A stretch of DNA of 64,000 nt from Anarhynchus alexandrinus. Lineage: Eukaryota; Chordata; Aves; Charadriiformes; Charadriidae. This document shows, in pieces, positions 46,331-59,073 of this stretch (positions within the stretch are counted from its first letter, which is position 1; every line of letters starts with the position of its first letter). The notes under the pieces are model-generated. The model did not search any database, had not been told where the DNA came from, and was given only the letters and a program-made list of their open reading frames with translations. Location: assembly GCA_008711295.1 (NCBI GenBank), contig VUYV01000191.1:1730076-1794075 (forward strand). The letters run 5' to 3'. The translations under genes were made by a program, and so were the position numbers.

Positions 46331-48539
46331 TCAGCAAAGCAGAGTTTTGGCGTGTTTATTTCAGGATGGCATCTGAAAAAGGGGAGGAAAAAAACCCCAC
46401 CACGCAGTAAAGTGCCTTATATTTCTGGTTAGCCATCTCAGGTAGAGAAAAGACTAAATTTGTCTTCCTAGAACTTCACCTGTCAGTCCTAGGCAGTCTC
46501 ATTAGTTCTTCTTGTACCTCTAACAGCACATTCGATACGAAACTCTACAGAAAAGCTTTATTATGTTATGCAAAATGGCAGGTTACATAAGACGGAAATG
46601 AAAGAGCAGCACCCTGTAATTAAGTGTTCTCATCTAAATACCTTGTTTCGAGAGAAATACGTGGATATTTGAGCACCTTTGCAAAAAAATGGCCGTATCA
46701 AAGGCCATTCATTTCTTTGAGAATTCATTCTGAAGACTTCTATTGACTTCGTTGTGAACTGAAGAGGATCTGTAATGAGATGACCTATGAATTTAACGGC
46801 CCTTCTTTTTTCCGTCTGCCACGTAACCATTTCATTTTCCAAAACAGTTCTATGATCATTTATTTTTTTAATTATTGAGGTAATATTTTGATCTAAATAG
46901 ATATTTAAAACCATAGTGATTAAGTGATTGAGTCACCAGCAATCGCTGGTTTGTAGAGGAAGTTCAGAAGACTATTGGAGACAGAAATGAGTAACAACCA
47001 CTGGAAGAAGAGGGGAAAGCCTCGGAGACGTGCAGTATTGCTCTGCCAACCGGACTTTACTACTTGAGTGTTACCCAAGAGCAGATGCCTACCAGTTGGA
47101 AGCACTGAGGCAGGAACTGTTGTATGTGATGTGAGAAGAGTCATTTTGATAATTTGGTGTTCTTGAGCACCTAGAGAGATGTGAAAATTAAGTAGCTGTG
47201 ACTTAACAAGTGTGAGATTGTTACTTGCCGTGCTAAAAGAAATATATGTACGTTTTAATGAGACTATTTGCAATATATACACAACACATGTTATGTGTTT
47301 CTATTTAAAATATACGTAAATGCCTTTATGGGCCAGTGTTACTGAACACTGTCCTTCAACTAATAGGGATACAAAAGCAGATACTATGAAAAATTTTCTG
47401 GCTTTCTTTTTTGTTTGAAGAACATCATCTGAGTGATCCAAGTCCTTTCTTGTAGCTAAAACCAGATTGAAAATAATAAAACCAATTTAGACCACTTTTT
47501 TAAAAAGTTAAACCAGAATGGTCACTTGCTATAATTATTTAACATTGAAAATAAAAACAAAAACAAAAAACCAAAACACCTCTCCCATCCCTCCCCCCCC
47601 CCAAAAAAAGAAAATAAAAATTTAAAAAATATGTTCTTTGGGGTTAGAAAAGATTAAAGCAGGAAACAGTAGGCCATAAGTAATACTGACAAGTATTGCC
47701 ACAATACCAAAAGGACTCATTTAACAGTCCAAAATTAATTTCTAAACTTTAAATCCCATCCTTTTGTCAGGCCAATTGAAAACTTTGAAAGAGGAATGTG
47801 AAAAACTTCCTAGCATGTACAGAAAAATTTCTTTTCAGATTTCTAAGAGGTGTTATTTTCTATCTTAGATGGAAATGCCAGTTTTCTATTTTCTCAGCAT
47901 TGACCCAACCTTCATTATTATTATTGTACAGTTTACATGTTATTAGAAAAATATTATGAAAATTAGGGTGTATTTTATTATTCCATCTTCGGTTTTGCTC
48001 ACTTATTTACAAAATTTGCGTGATAAGGTGACAGAATACTGGGCAGATACAACCTTCCATATTTACGTTCTGGGGATAAAATTGTGCCCACGTTCACAGG
48101 TACGGCTGTACGGAGCACATACTGGTCTTCATTTGTGCAGGATAACCTTTCCCCTTCTTCCGATGGAAACTACTTTTAGAGTCAATCTCAGTCTAAAAGG
48201 AGTGGATAACATATCCAAATGTGTTATTTTTATATAACATATCCAAACCCAAGTCTGAGGTGGATTTCTTAGTCCTTCTCTGTGTGACTATGAAACTCAA
48301 ATGCAGCACAGAACATACTGAAACAGTTTGGGAAGGAATTAACTAGGAGAGAGAGAGAGAGTTTAAACTCTGTTGTTACTTTAACTAATAATATGTAACC
48401 TGAATGAACTGACAGCAGACTAAAAGCAGTAGTAGCATTTAAATATACTGCCTGTCCTATGCACATACTACGGTTTTTGCTGTCATAAATATGGCTTTTC
48501 ATTCATTCTCTGAAAAATACTTGTATGCTTTAATTTCTG
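46331..48539. other. Unique sequence; no gene recognised
   Basis: Minus-strand frames at 46630-46914 (94 codons) and 46920-47282 (120 codons) are long for this window, but I recognise no domain and see no start or splice context. An A-rich/C-rich low-complexity patch lies at 47555-47630. A short GA run lies at 48347-48361. Confidence 0.35.
47555..47630 (+). repeat. Low-complexity A/C-rich patch
   Basis: AAAAAC-type units, then a C run of ten, then A-rich sequence. Confidence 0.8.
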
Positions 48540-48723
48540 CTCTCCAATAAAATTTCTTCATATATTGTTCTCATATAAATCTGTAATATTATTAAGAGCT
48601 AGAGAAAAATAAAAAGCTAGTTTAATTCCCCTCTCCCCAGCAAAATAGCTTCGCATATTGTTTTCATATGAATGTGCCATTTTATTAAGGGCCAATGAAA
48701 AAAAAAATCTGCTATTATTTCCC
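48540..48723 (+). repeat. Old tandem duplication, two ~91-bp copies
   Basis: Copy one (48540-48630) and copy two (48631-48723) align end to end: CTCTCC, then CATATTGTTYTCATAT, then TTATTAAGRGC, then an A-rich block and a TTYCCC end. Similarity is roughly three quarters by eye with small indels. No known repeat family. Confidence 0.7.
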
Positions 48724-50834
48724 AAGGCAGTGTTCAGGATTTCATGAAAATTTCAGTTGAGATACTACATAATACTTTTCAAGTATAGCTCAAATACTAA
48801 TTAATATATTTCTGCAAAAGCTATGTGAGCATATTGAGTAAATATTTTCTTTTTCTCATATATGTGGAAATTGAGGTGCAACGAGGTTAAATGGCATAGT
48901 CAAAACATTTAAGTCAAATTGTTGCAACGTATTTCCAAACATTCTTTTGATGCTCTAGAGGAAATATTTGTAAATGGAAATGCCTCTTGTTACTGAGTCC
49001 TCTTCCTATGATAGTCACTACCTTCAACTCTAAAAGATCTCCAGGGGAAAAGATTAATTAGGTTTCAATTATGCTACAGAAGAATGTACTTTACATACTT
49101 ACAGTCTGAAAAGCATTGTGGTGTTTCTCTAATGTGTTTAAAAATTCAAAAATATTTTTAAAAGCCACTTAAAAAGTCAAGACAAACTCAGGCTAATGGA
49201 ACATGGTGTCGTCCTTGAAAGTGATGTATTCTCTATCCTTCCGGGCTTTGCTGTATGACATTACCCAGATATTGTGTGAATCCTCTGTGCGTCATTGTTG
49301 AAATTTTTCTAGGAGATTAAGCAAACCAGTTGGTAGATGTAAAGGATTATTTCTGTAGCTCTGCATGGCTTTTAAAAAGAAACAAACTTCCAAACCTGAG
49401 CAGTTAGGAAAGCACCCTCAACTATTTTTGGTTCTACAGACAGAAGTTCTTTGTCTCAACATTTTATTAGCACTTGCATTTTCTCACAAACATCTGATAT
49501 TTCAGTCTTTTTCTCAGGAGAAAATTGGACTTCTGGGCATTTCAAATATATATTGTTAGCCAGTACAATAGAATTTTATGACATGAAAGTGAAGTTATAG
49601 AAAGGGGGTTTTGGTTTTGTGGTGAAGTTTCAATTTATCAGTATTATCTTTTTAAAAAATAAGTGTTTGGAGATTACTTTGAAATATCTTCTCTTAAGTA
49701 AAACCACATGTGAAACGTGAGCTTTGTTAAAGATTAGCTTAAAGAAAAGTTGACTATTGTCATTGAGTAATATAGCATTGTGATTACATTTGTGTGGAGA
49801 TTTATTCTATTTATCACTGAAGAATACACTCAGAGTTTACAAGACCGAGTCAGCATCTATATTTTAATCTTGTCTTTTTCAAACTTCTGCACTGGGCCTG
49901 GCTGATCTGCGTATAAAAGTATTTATCTCAAAAAGCTGATTGTTCCCAACAACCCCCCCTCCCTTTATTTAACTGTTCTTGTCGTGGCTTGAAGCTTTTC
50001 TCCGTCAACAATTCCGCGTCTGTATTATTCACCTTACCCAAGGGCTCGCATCAAGCTTTTCCTGTTCATCTGCTATGCCTGACATTATTGGGATCTTAAA
50101 TTATTGTTCAAGTGACAGTGCGAAAGTTCAAAACCTTTCAATCTTTTAGAGGGGTCACCAGACTGGTATGTAAAACCAGTGCAGAGACATTGAGTGGTTT
50201 TGATTTGTTTTAAGTAGGTCTCTAATCTCTGCAGATAATGAGTGTGCATTTGTCACAGAAATTTGTTTCCAGCCTAGATCACAAGATGTTAGACAAGAAT
50301 TTTGTTCTGTCATAAAGAAGAGAAAGACATTTATTATGCCTTTATTAAATCATAAGCTTGTTTACTTTAATAGTCAACAGTAAACGTCTGGTTCATTTCC
50401 AAGGAGTACAAAATTGTAGACAGAGCAATTTTAATCATTAATAGAAACAAAACATTCCCTTTTTTAAAAAAAGGTGGGTTTGAATTTTGTTATCAATAAC
50501 CTTATTCCAAAAGGGGCTGAGTAATCTAAAAGCCAACTGAAACAAGTAAGTAAAAGATTACAAGGAATAATTGTATGAAACACTCCCCAAAAGAGAAGCA
50601 GGTTGCTGTGGACACTGAGGACCTTTTGCTTATGCAGCTCATTACCTGGAGCTCTGGTATAGAGCTCAAGGGATTTAAATGGAGCTTTATGAAGGCTCTC
50701 TAACATCTTAAAAAAATGTGGTACACTAAATCTTCTGGAATTAATATACTGCAGAATATTCAGTGAAAAACACTTCACCTGTGGCAGCACTGAAGACTCA
50801 TTGCAGCTTTTTCAATGTTACAAAACTGTGAGAA
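48724..50834. other. Unique sequence; possible conserved noncoding block near 49.9-50.1 kb
   Basis: 49880-50130 is non-repetitive, contains several short CpG-bearing words and TAAT/ATTA cores, and lacks a good coding frame. The enhancer reading is inference. The remainder is plain AT-rich DNA. Confidence 0.3.
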
Positions 50835-50879
50835 AATAGAATAGAATAGAATAGAATAGAATAGAATAGAATAGAATAG
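50835..50879 (+). repeat. (ATAGA)n pentanucleotide array
   Basis: Eight or nine uninterrupted AGAAT/ATAGA units, forming the extended tail of the following CR1 (minus strand). Confidence 0.95.
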
Positions 50880-50933
50880 TTGGAAGTGATCTCCAATGAT
50901 CATCTGGTCCAGCTGCCTGGCCACTTCAGGTAT
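50880..50933 (-). mobile_element. CR1-type 3' end with pentanucleotide tail
   Basis: Directly after the ATAGA array comes TTGGAAGTGATCTCCAATGA, then CATCTGGTCCAGCTGCCTGG and CCACTTCAGG. This is the 3'-terminal block of a CR1 subfamily common in birds, seen from the minus strand. The copy is truncated after about 55 bases. Confidence 0.75.
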
Positions 50934-51346
50934 ATGTGAAGTACATGCATTTGCATTTTTTCATAAAAATGCCCCCCCCCCCTGCCCTCCCCAGTGCAAA
51001 ATCCAGCTCAGATTGATGCTACTCTTAACCGTACTGGACAGCTCTGTGTCCTTAGCACAGAGGACTATCTATTTTTATTACAGCAATTTGGAAATTTCCT
51101 ATTAATTGCCACGAAAGCTCACCTTTGTATTCTTGTTAAACTCTGTAACTCTTCCCCCTCCAGGAAATGTAGTTGACCCTTTCTGCCCCCGTCACCCTGA
51201 GTGTACAGTCCATCACCGCCAGAATGCCTTCCAAATGACAGATCCCCAAATTGAATGGTGGCTGATTCACTCTTTTAACCACTGGAAAGTTTTCTGGATC
51301 TGCTGTAGAATTTTAGCATGTGTGAATCCTGTACAAAATTAAGATG
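50934..51346. other. Unique sequence with a C run and a weak exon candidate
   Basis: A run of about ten C at 50972-50981. Beyond it lies non-repetitive DNA holding the weak candidate exon at 51164-51342. Confidence 0.35.
51164..51342 (+). other. Weak candidate terminal exon
   Basis: A strong pyrimidine tract and acceptor (CTCTTCCCCCTCCAG, ending 51163) precede a frame that reads VVDPFCPRHPECTVHHRQ, then NAFQMTDPQIEWWLIHSF and CRILACVNPVQN, to TAA at 51340-51342. The composition is protein-like (Cys/His/Trp present) and the DNA is not an identifiable repeat. No partner exon or known domain is visible, so chance is the leading alternative. Confidence 0.17.
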
Positions 51347-51738
51347 AGAGTTTGGGTTGTTCAGCCTGGAGAAGGGAGGGCTCCGGGAAGACCTTAGAGC
51401 CCCTTCCAGTGTCTGAAGGGGGCCTACAGGAAAGCTGGGGAGGGACTCTTGATCAGGGAGTAGAGCGATGGGATGAGGGGTAACGGTTTTAAACTGAAAG
51501 AGGGGAGATTTAGATTAGATATTAGGAAGAAATTCTTGACTGTGAGGGTGGTGAGCCCCTGGCGCAGGTTGCCCAGAGAAGCTGTGGCTGCCCCATCCCT
51601 GGAGGTGTTCAAGGCCAGGTTGGACGGGGCTTGGAGCAACCTGGTCTGGTGGGAGGTGTCCCTGCCCATGGCAGGGGGGGTGGAACTAGGTGATCTTTAA
51701 GGTCCCTTCAACCCAAACCATTCTATGATTCTGTGATA
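51347..51738 (+). mobile_element. CR1 LINE 3' fragment, 392 bp
   Basis: It runs from GTTTGGGTTGTTCAGCCTGG to CCATTCTATGATTCTGTGAT. The frame at 51473-51700 encodes the ORF2 end ([20 protein letters not shown], then LEVFKARLDGAWSNLVWWEV). Same subfamily as 39505-39996. Confidence 0.95.
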
Positions 51739-54700
51739 AAAAGCATTCTTTTAGCAGTTAAATTCCATGCCTGGAATGCTGCAGGCACTCCCATGAAGGT
51801 CAGCATTGGTGGCCAACATGCTCTGCATCGGCGGGGTTACCCACCTACTTCTCCTGAAAAAGCCAGGAAATGAGAACAGGTTCTGTCTTTTGTTATCTGT
51901 GACAAGTTGAACAAAGTAACACCACTTTTTATCTTAAAGCCATCGTGCCTATGTCCTCCCCCTTCCAAATGACTGGTTCCCTTTTCTTACCATCCAGGCT
52001 CTTTAAGGCACTTGTATGAGTGAGGCAGCAAAATGTAATTGAGTTTATACAGTAAGAAAAAGACCTGACAATTGGATAGGATGTATTGTGAGTCTATTTA
52101 TACACCATTATTGTACATTTATTATATATTCCTGCAAGGAATTTAAAAAATTAACTTACAGTTGTAAATGGAAATATTTGTTTAAAACCTTGAAGCTCTT
52201 AAGTAAAATCATAGGAAAGTTTTGCTCTTGTTTTAGCCAGAAAACATTCAAGAAAGTTGCTTTGTAGTGTCTATTTTTCCATTGCTTTAAGGCCAGGAGA
52301 AAGGGTTGTGTCTCTGTAATTTAGACTTTATGCCAAAGATTTTGGAATTGTGCATTGGAATTGAGCCCACAGAATGGTACATATTTTGTGGAAATGGGAC
52401 AGCTCAGAAACTACAGATCAAAGGAAGATGTTCTTCCTTATCTTAAATATGAACCTGCCATTTGGAAATGGAAAATGGAAAAGAGGGGAAGAGAATCCTG
52501 GGGATGAGCTTAGCCGTATCAGGTCATTGTTACAATATTTGTAATACTTAGTTCAGGTCAGCAGAATCCTCTCCTATTGCAAAAGACCTTCCTCAAAGCC
52601 AAAACATGGAAATTTTCCGTGGAAAACAAGGGCAGGTGTTCAGTCCATCTGCTTTAGGTATCCAATTTAAGGTGTGTGTGTGTACGTTCGGCTCACTAAG
52701 TGCTCTCCGTAGTCGCTGGAGAGAGGGAGGCTGCTCTAGGAGCGGATTCAAGCGCTGGTGCTCTCCCCATCAGAACTTGGCTGCCGATTTAGAAACCTCA
52801 AGTTAAATGCATAAATTAGATGTTGCGAATACCAAAAAGAATACTTCGTGACTTAGTTCATATCCGTGTTGTGTATGTATATGTTTTAGCCTTTTACGTA
52901 TGTCTGACATAAAAGGTAACTGTTGGCAATTTAGAGTTCATTTTGTCATTAATGTTTTGTGTATGGAAAAAAGCGTGTCATTATAGAACATTTTTCAAAT
53001 ACTACAAACTTTTATATATGGTGCCTTTCTGCTGTGCTAACAAAATAAGAATCAAACCAAAAATCACTGAGCTACAGTTGATATTTAATAACACAGGAAG
53101 AGAAAATACACCTATTTTTAAAGGGTCTAGGAGAGTTAATATGAGTTTCTTTGACAGATTGCTTTACCCAGCAAGTTATTTTGTTCCAGAGCATACTGGC
53201 AAATTATGCTGAACCATCTGATAAGAAAATTTTCATTTAAATGTTCCAAGGATAAAATTGTCACCTTTTTCTAGGGAAATTTTTTGTCAAAAGTACTGTA
53301 TTACAATCGTGGCTGATCTTTATTTACGTAGAGCTTCGTATAGATTATTTTACTGTTGGAAATATTTTTAAATATTCTTAGAAATATATTTTAAAATCAC
53401 AGCTTGTGCTTCTGTCCCTCAGCTGCCCAGGCTGTGTGACATCAGGGACACTACCTTGATAAATTGCTGATGGCACAATGACTATGGAAATGGTCATTGA
53501 CTGATCATCAGTCACAATTTATTTCAAATCAGTGTCCACAGTTTGCAGCATGAATCAAAGTTTTGTCAAAAGCTCTTTGGCATGGCACAGCTCTTCCTGG
53601 AAAACTTCTTCCGAAGAGCATTACAGCCTGGTTGGGCATCATCTGCTGGGAATGAATGGAAACATTGAAAGACCACACAGCCTCAGGCAGTCCAGAGTAG
53701 TTAGAAGATCACCGGGCTACCACGTACTCATGGGGAAACTATTGGCAAAACACATTAATTCAAGAACCAGCAAATGTGCCAAATGCAAAATCTCTCTCTG
53801 GACACAGAGAATCTCTTTTTTATTTTTTTTTTCCTATCCAGTTGGCAATAAATGATAGTGTATGAATCTAATTTGCTGTTAAATTGCAAGTAAATTGTTG
53901 CTGAATCATGACATAATGGTCTATTCTGTAGCAGGAAATATAATTTGTACATTTTTGCAGAGACGATGTAGTGTTTCATTATTTCTCTCCAACACATTTA
54001 ATAATTGTAGTAATTTTAGGTAAGTGAAGCCCAAGTAAACGACTCCCAGTGGTATTATTGCTTACTATTTTTCTAATTTCTAGTTCTTTACCATTTGCAA
54101 AGGATTATCTACATATGAAACAATGAATAAATACCCCATGTAAAGGTTTTCTTTTAAATGGGGGGGAAGAGGGATTTAAGGTCTCATTTTCTTCTTATTT
54201 GTCACTTGAATTCAGCTGCTGTGGCTCCTCTCCAGCTGATCCTCAGAATTAGCTTTGGAGAAAAGTATTTTTTTTATTTTAAGAAAGAAGATGCTATCAC
54301 ACCTTAACAGGTATCAAAATTCCTTTTGCTTTAGCAGTTTGTACTAATAAAAAGGTACAAAAGATGTCCAGAAAATGCACAAGAGAGAAGGTTGCTAATC
54401 TGCTAGGAACGTCTCCAGCTGCACAGCAAGACATGACATCTTTCCTATGTCTTTACCATAGTTTAGATATGGAAGACAACAGTTGGGCAAAAGAAAGAAC
54501 TAATTAAGAGAAACATATATATAATGGAATCAAGTAGCAAAGAAATTTTTAAAACTGTCATAATTCCATTCATGGAAATATGAATGGGTAATAGTTTTCT
54601 TGAATGTCAGTCTTATTCACAAACAATTTACCAGTCCTAAGCTTTGTGTTTATTATAAATGAAAAATAATTTCAATAATTTTTAAAATTTTGGTTAATAA

Positions 54701-55744
54701 TACCAGTTATTTCAAACTTATTGCAAATTAAGAAAATAAAAATTTTCTTTATTACAATTTTTTCAATACAAAGAAAGAAGAAATATAATCAAGCATATAC
54801 AATTTGCTTAGAACAAAGGGCTCTAAGGAGCTTCCCCATCTTCTTTCCCCACAAATTACTGGCATTTTGTCTTAAGTAATTAATTTTCTTTTCATACATG
54901 GCTCCAGTTTTGGACTGTATGGCTAACATTTTTACACAGATGATAGGAAAATTTTGGAATTATTACTTCCTTATTTAAATGAATTCATCTTCAAATTTCC
55001 CTAAATATACATACAGTACAAATTTTAATTGAAATATCTTGTTTGGAAATCTTCTGGGGGTGCAGCCCTTTTCTAAAATGCTCAGTATAATCTGTCTGTG
55101 TAGTTAGAGGGCTGGAACATAAGAATAAATCAAGGGGGAAAGCTAGATTGTATTCTTCATGCATGCTCTCACCTTTTTTTGAACCCTCCTTTGGCTCCGT
55201 GGCTAACCCGCTGTCTGATGGTGGGGAAGAGAGGCAGCGAAACAGTTCATTACAGCGTTCAGCAATATCATCAGTGATAAGCTATCTGGCTCATTATATT
55301 GGGCGCAGAAAATCTATAATCATCAAAAATTATATACATTCAATTCCAAGTTTTGCCTCTCTGGAGGTTTCTGAGAACATGTGAGAACAAATCTGAGAAC
55401 AGACCATGGAGTGAAAACTACTGTTTGGTTTTGTGTTGGTTTTTTTTTTTTGTCTGAAACTCAATTATGTGTCTCATTTTCTATGGAGAAACGCAAAATA
55501 CCAGTACACTTAGGAAAACCTCAGCTGTTGCATAAAGATTCACTAGCACAAGTTGCAATAAGGGAAAAGTGATGCCAGTCAGAAAGGAAAACGTTTTAGG
55601 AATTAGATAAAATCCCTATTCAGTTCAAGGACTTTTACTACACTTTAATAATGAGGTTCTTACAGATCTCAAAATGTTTCCTTTTCCTTCCAACTTGCTA
55701 GAAAATGCCCCTCCTGCCTCTGCATGAAGAACTGGCCATTTTGA
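51739..55744. other. Unique sequence; no gene recognised
   Basis: Frames of up to 107 codons (53532-53855, +) have no known domain. A near-palindrome with 8-base arms lies at 53498-53514 inside a non-repetitive block (53420-53760) that could be conserved noncoding DNA. The 54480-55020 part is very AT-rich. Confidence 0.35.
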
Positions 55745-55975
55745 GCTGTGCCTCTATTATCCTTGAGTTGGAATACTGAAACTCACTGTATCAGAAGTTT
55801 TCTGTATAGTCATAGACAGATACAGAAGGTATTTGAGCACTTTCTCCATCGCATCTGTGCACATAAAGCCCGTGCTGATGTCCTGTACTGGCTTTCAGTA
55901 AGCTTCCAGTGCCAGTCTGAGGCTTTGATCTTCAAAGTAATCTTCAAAGCAATTAATGGATTAATTCTTAGCTAA
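55745..55975 (+). mobile_element. L2-type LINE fragment (end of reverse transcriptase)
   Basis: The DNA TTGGAATACTGAAACTCACT matches the stretch that encodes the LDYCNSLY motif of L2-clade reverse transcriptases. About 130 bases on, the forward frame reads HRICAHKARADVLYWLSVSF and then IFKVIFKAINGL, a decayed form of the family's 'LHWLPV..R..FK...L.FKALNG' segment. The order and spacing fit. The 5' part and 3' tail are not recognisable. This clade is old and inactive in birds, so a worn copy is expected. Confidence 0.6.
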
Positions 55976-58560
55976 ATTATGAGAATTAATTTTGGTGTAC
56001 ATAACCCCATTCTTGTTGCTCTCCTGTAAAACAAAACAGATTATTAAAACCAAAGTGAGAATAAAGGTTTGACAATCAAGTGGATCTGTGTGTAGAAAGA
56101 GCAAAAATCTGGGTAACGGCAGATGTGTCATGAGCTTTATGAACATCTTCTTTGAAAAGGCATTTCCATCATAAACACAGTTGTGATATCATGACAGCTC
56201 TTTTCACCTAATAAATCCCTGCCAAAAAGAAAAGAAAGGAAAATAAGAAGTCTTTAAGGGACTGGAGGAAATTCTGGAGGCTCTTTGCAAACCACGAGGG
56301 ACTTGGTTGTCACTATTCATTTCATGTAGAAGGAACTCAGATATCTCGGTAAGGATAGCTGTCTTCAAAAGAGATGACTTACCGATTTTATCACTAATAT
56401 AGTATGAGTCACAATAAATATTGACTGAGACTTAAATTACAATCCATTATTCTTCCATGAAAGGGGAAAATGTTAATTAGATATTATGAAGAGCATGTCC
56501 TTTACAAAGTAAGCAATAATATTTTTTTCCCAAAGCAAAAAGTGTATATAATCATTCCACTGGATGCATCTCTCTTAATTTGCATATGCCTTTCTCAGGG
56601 CTGATAGCGTATTATTTACTGGCATTAAAAAAGAAAGGCAAGAGAAGAAAGAAGGAAAAGTAAGAAAGTCCTTCATCACAGAAGGAGGGGACAAAAATTT
56701 GGCTACTGGCACAGCGTTTCCGGCTTCATAAGCACAGACAGCAAAAGAAACAAAGAACCTTGCAGTCTTCTTGTAAATATGACTACCCCGACTCAAAAAT
56801 AGAATTTTAGGAGCGAAGACTCCACAGAAATAGGTGATTTATGGGAAGAGTTTTACCTTCCTATTCTGTGCTGTTGAGCTAGATAATTAGTGCCTGACCT
56901 TTGCTTAGATTCCAAATCCTATTCCCTGTCATTGGGGGTCTGGTGCACACATCTTATGGGACAGGTACTTGGTGAATGTGCATTTTGTCACATAATGAGA
57001 AGGGAAATGTAACATGGTTGTGACAAACACATGGCCCTCTCATTCCCCATGGTTAGAAGACCTCAGGAAGGAGGATGCCCAAGAATGGGCTATGGAGCAG
57101 ACTGTTCTGGCATGTGAAATGCAGACAGTAGCATGGCACTCCTCTCCTACGGAGTGCGTTCCAGTGTTCTGAGTGAGCCAAAGAGGTGAGGTGGGTGAAA
57201 AATGAACATTTTTGATAATTAAATATGCCTGTGTAAGTCTTGCTAGAGACCTTTTGTTGACCTGAATGAAATGTGAATCAGGTCTTGAAAAATGAATTTC
57301 ACCTGGAAGTAACCAGTGGTTTTCTGCATTCTGGCCGGTCTCCAGCAAGCTACTCAGAAATCAAGCAGCTGCACTTTATTAGTGCGTTCAGTCTGGTATT
57401 CCGACTAGACCCAGGCAAAACTTTTCAGTCCTGCAGTCCAGAGGTGATCATAGATAGATGATTCAAGCAAAGACTGTAGAGAGATTTTTAGGCATAGTAT
57501 CATTGTTATATAAAGCAGAAAAAAAAAGTATTCTTACTCTTGCAAACCAAGTGCGCAGAAGCAGTGAAAATTAAAGGAGACCATGAGATTATAGTCTTCG
57601 AGGTCCTCTGTATTAGTGCTTTTGTTGAGATCAGGACGTGTGCTTTTGAATTAAATCTCCTGACCAGTTCTGCTCACTGTTCAGATTTGGTTCATATTCA
57701 GTAGCTGCTCAGAATGCTTGACATGGATTAAAACTAAGCTAGAAGGTGGACCAAAGTGCACCTGAGGTCCCCCTACTGCAATGGACATTGAGTCCGTGGA
57801 AGCAGCCTACAGCTGGTCCTGAGAACTGCCTCTTCCATGAAATGTGGACATTAGGACCTGAGCACCAACGGTTGGACTTTGCAGTTTTCCTTCTTTTAGG
57901 TTGTTTTAATTGCTGATGATACACATAACCTTTGACAACAGCTGAAGTGATGCCCCCTTAATATATACGATAGTACATTCCCTTGGCTGCTAGGAAGCGC
58001 CTCCTACATCAGTGAGCACAACGTCTACTTCCCTGGATCAAGGTTCTGCCATGTGGCTTTCATCCATCACGCAGTCCAAAACCAACGTCAGGAAAGATGT
58101 CTCAAAAAGCAGAGTCAAGCAATGCACAGAATGTTCAACACGAGCATGAAGCATGATGTTCCCTATCCAAGATAAAGAGTAATTTTGTAAAATTGAGTAA
58201 AACTTGGGTAAAATGTTTGATCCCATTTGCTATAAGCCTAAGGCATGAACACCAGGAAGTACAATTTCTTTCTTTTCTTTTTTGTTTAATCCAGATGTTT
58301 TCACCCGTACTGTGGTTTTGCTGCCACCTGTGAATCCTGAAGCTATCACAGAAATGAATCATCTGTGCGATGTAACAATGTCTGATCGGTTATCACAATG
58401 GGAGTGAAAATCTTCCGCTGACTTTGGAACTTACATTGCTCCTCTGCCAATATAAACAGAAGAACTGAAGCAATATAAGAAATTAAATCAAAAAGGATAG
58501 CTGAAGTGCCGAACACGCACCCAGAAATCCAAAAAGTAGTGTGTACTAGTTGTAATATAT
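55976..58560. other. Unique sequence; no gene recognised
   Basis: No known domain in frames of up to 102 codons. A-rich or GA-rich patches at 56224-56252 and 56625-56670. Confidence 0.4.
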
Positions 58561-59073
58561 ACTACATTGTGTCCAGTTTTGGGCTCCCCAGTTCAAGAGG
58601 GACAGGGAACTGCTGGAGAGAGTCCAGCGTAGGGCAACTAAGATCACTGAGGGATTGGAGCATCTCCCTTATGAGGAAAGGCTGAGAGAGCTGGGACTCT
58701 TCAGCCTGGAGAAGAGAAGGCTGAGGGGAGACCTTATTATGGCGTACAAGTATCTAAAGGGTGGGTGGAAGGAGGATGGAGCCAGACTCTTTTCAGTGGT
58801 TCCCAGTGACAGGACGAGGGGCAACGGGCACAAGTTGGAACATAGGAGGTTCCGTTCAAATACACGGAAGAACTTCTTTCCGGTTGGGGTGGCAGAGCAG
58901 TGGCACAGGCTGCCCAGGGAGGTGGGGGAGTCCCCTCCTCTGGAGATTTTCAAGACCCGCCTGGATGCAGTCCTGAGTGATGTGCTCTGGGCAATCCTGC
59001 TTTGGCAGGGGAGTTGGGCTAGATGATCTCTAGAGGTCCCTTCCAACTCTGAAAATTCCGTGATTCCGTGATA
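58561..59073 (+). mobile_element. CR1 LINE 3' fragment, 513 bp, CCGTGATT-tail subfamily
   Basis: It starts at the segment coding for CVQFWAPQ (GTGTCCAGTTTTGGGCTCC) and ends in ATTCCGTGATTCCGTGAT. The frame at 58655-59026 is open for 123 codons: [20 protein letters not shown], then [27 protein letters not shown] and HRLPREVGE. Near-identical over its last 350 bases to 5485-5835. The fullest member of this subfamily in the window. Confidence 0.96.

Noticed and set aside
46630..47282. Two minus-strand frames (94 and 120 codons) as exons
   Set aside because: No recognisable domain and no convincing splice sites. I kept them only as unexplained frames in the stretch description.
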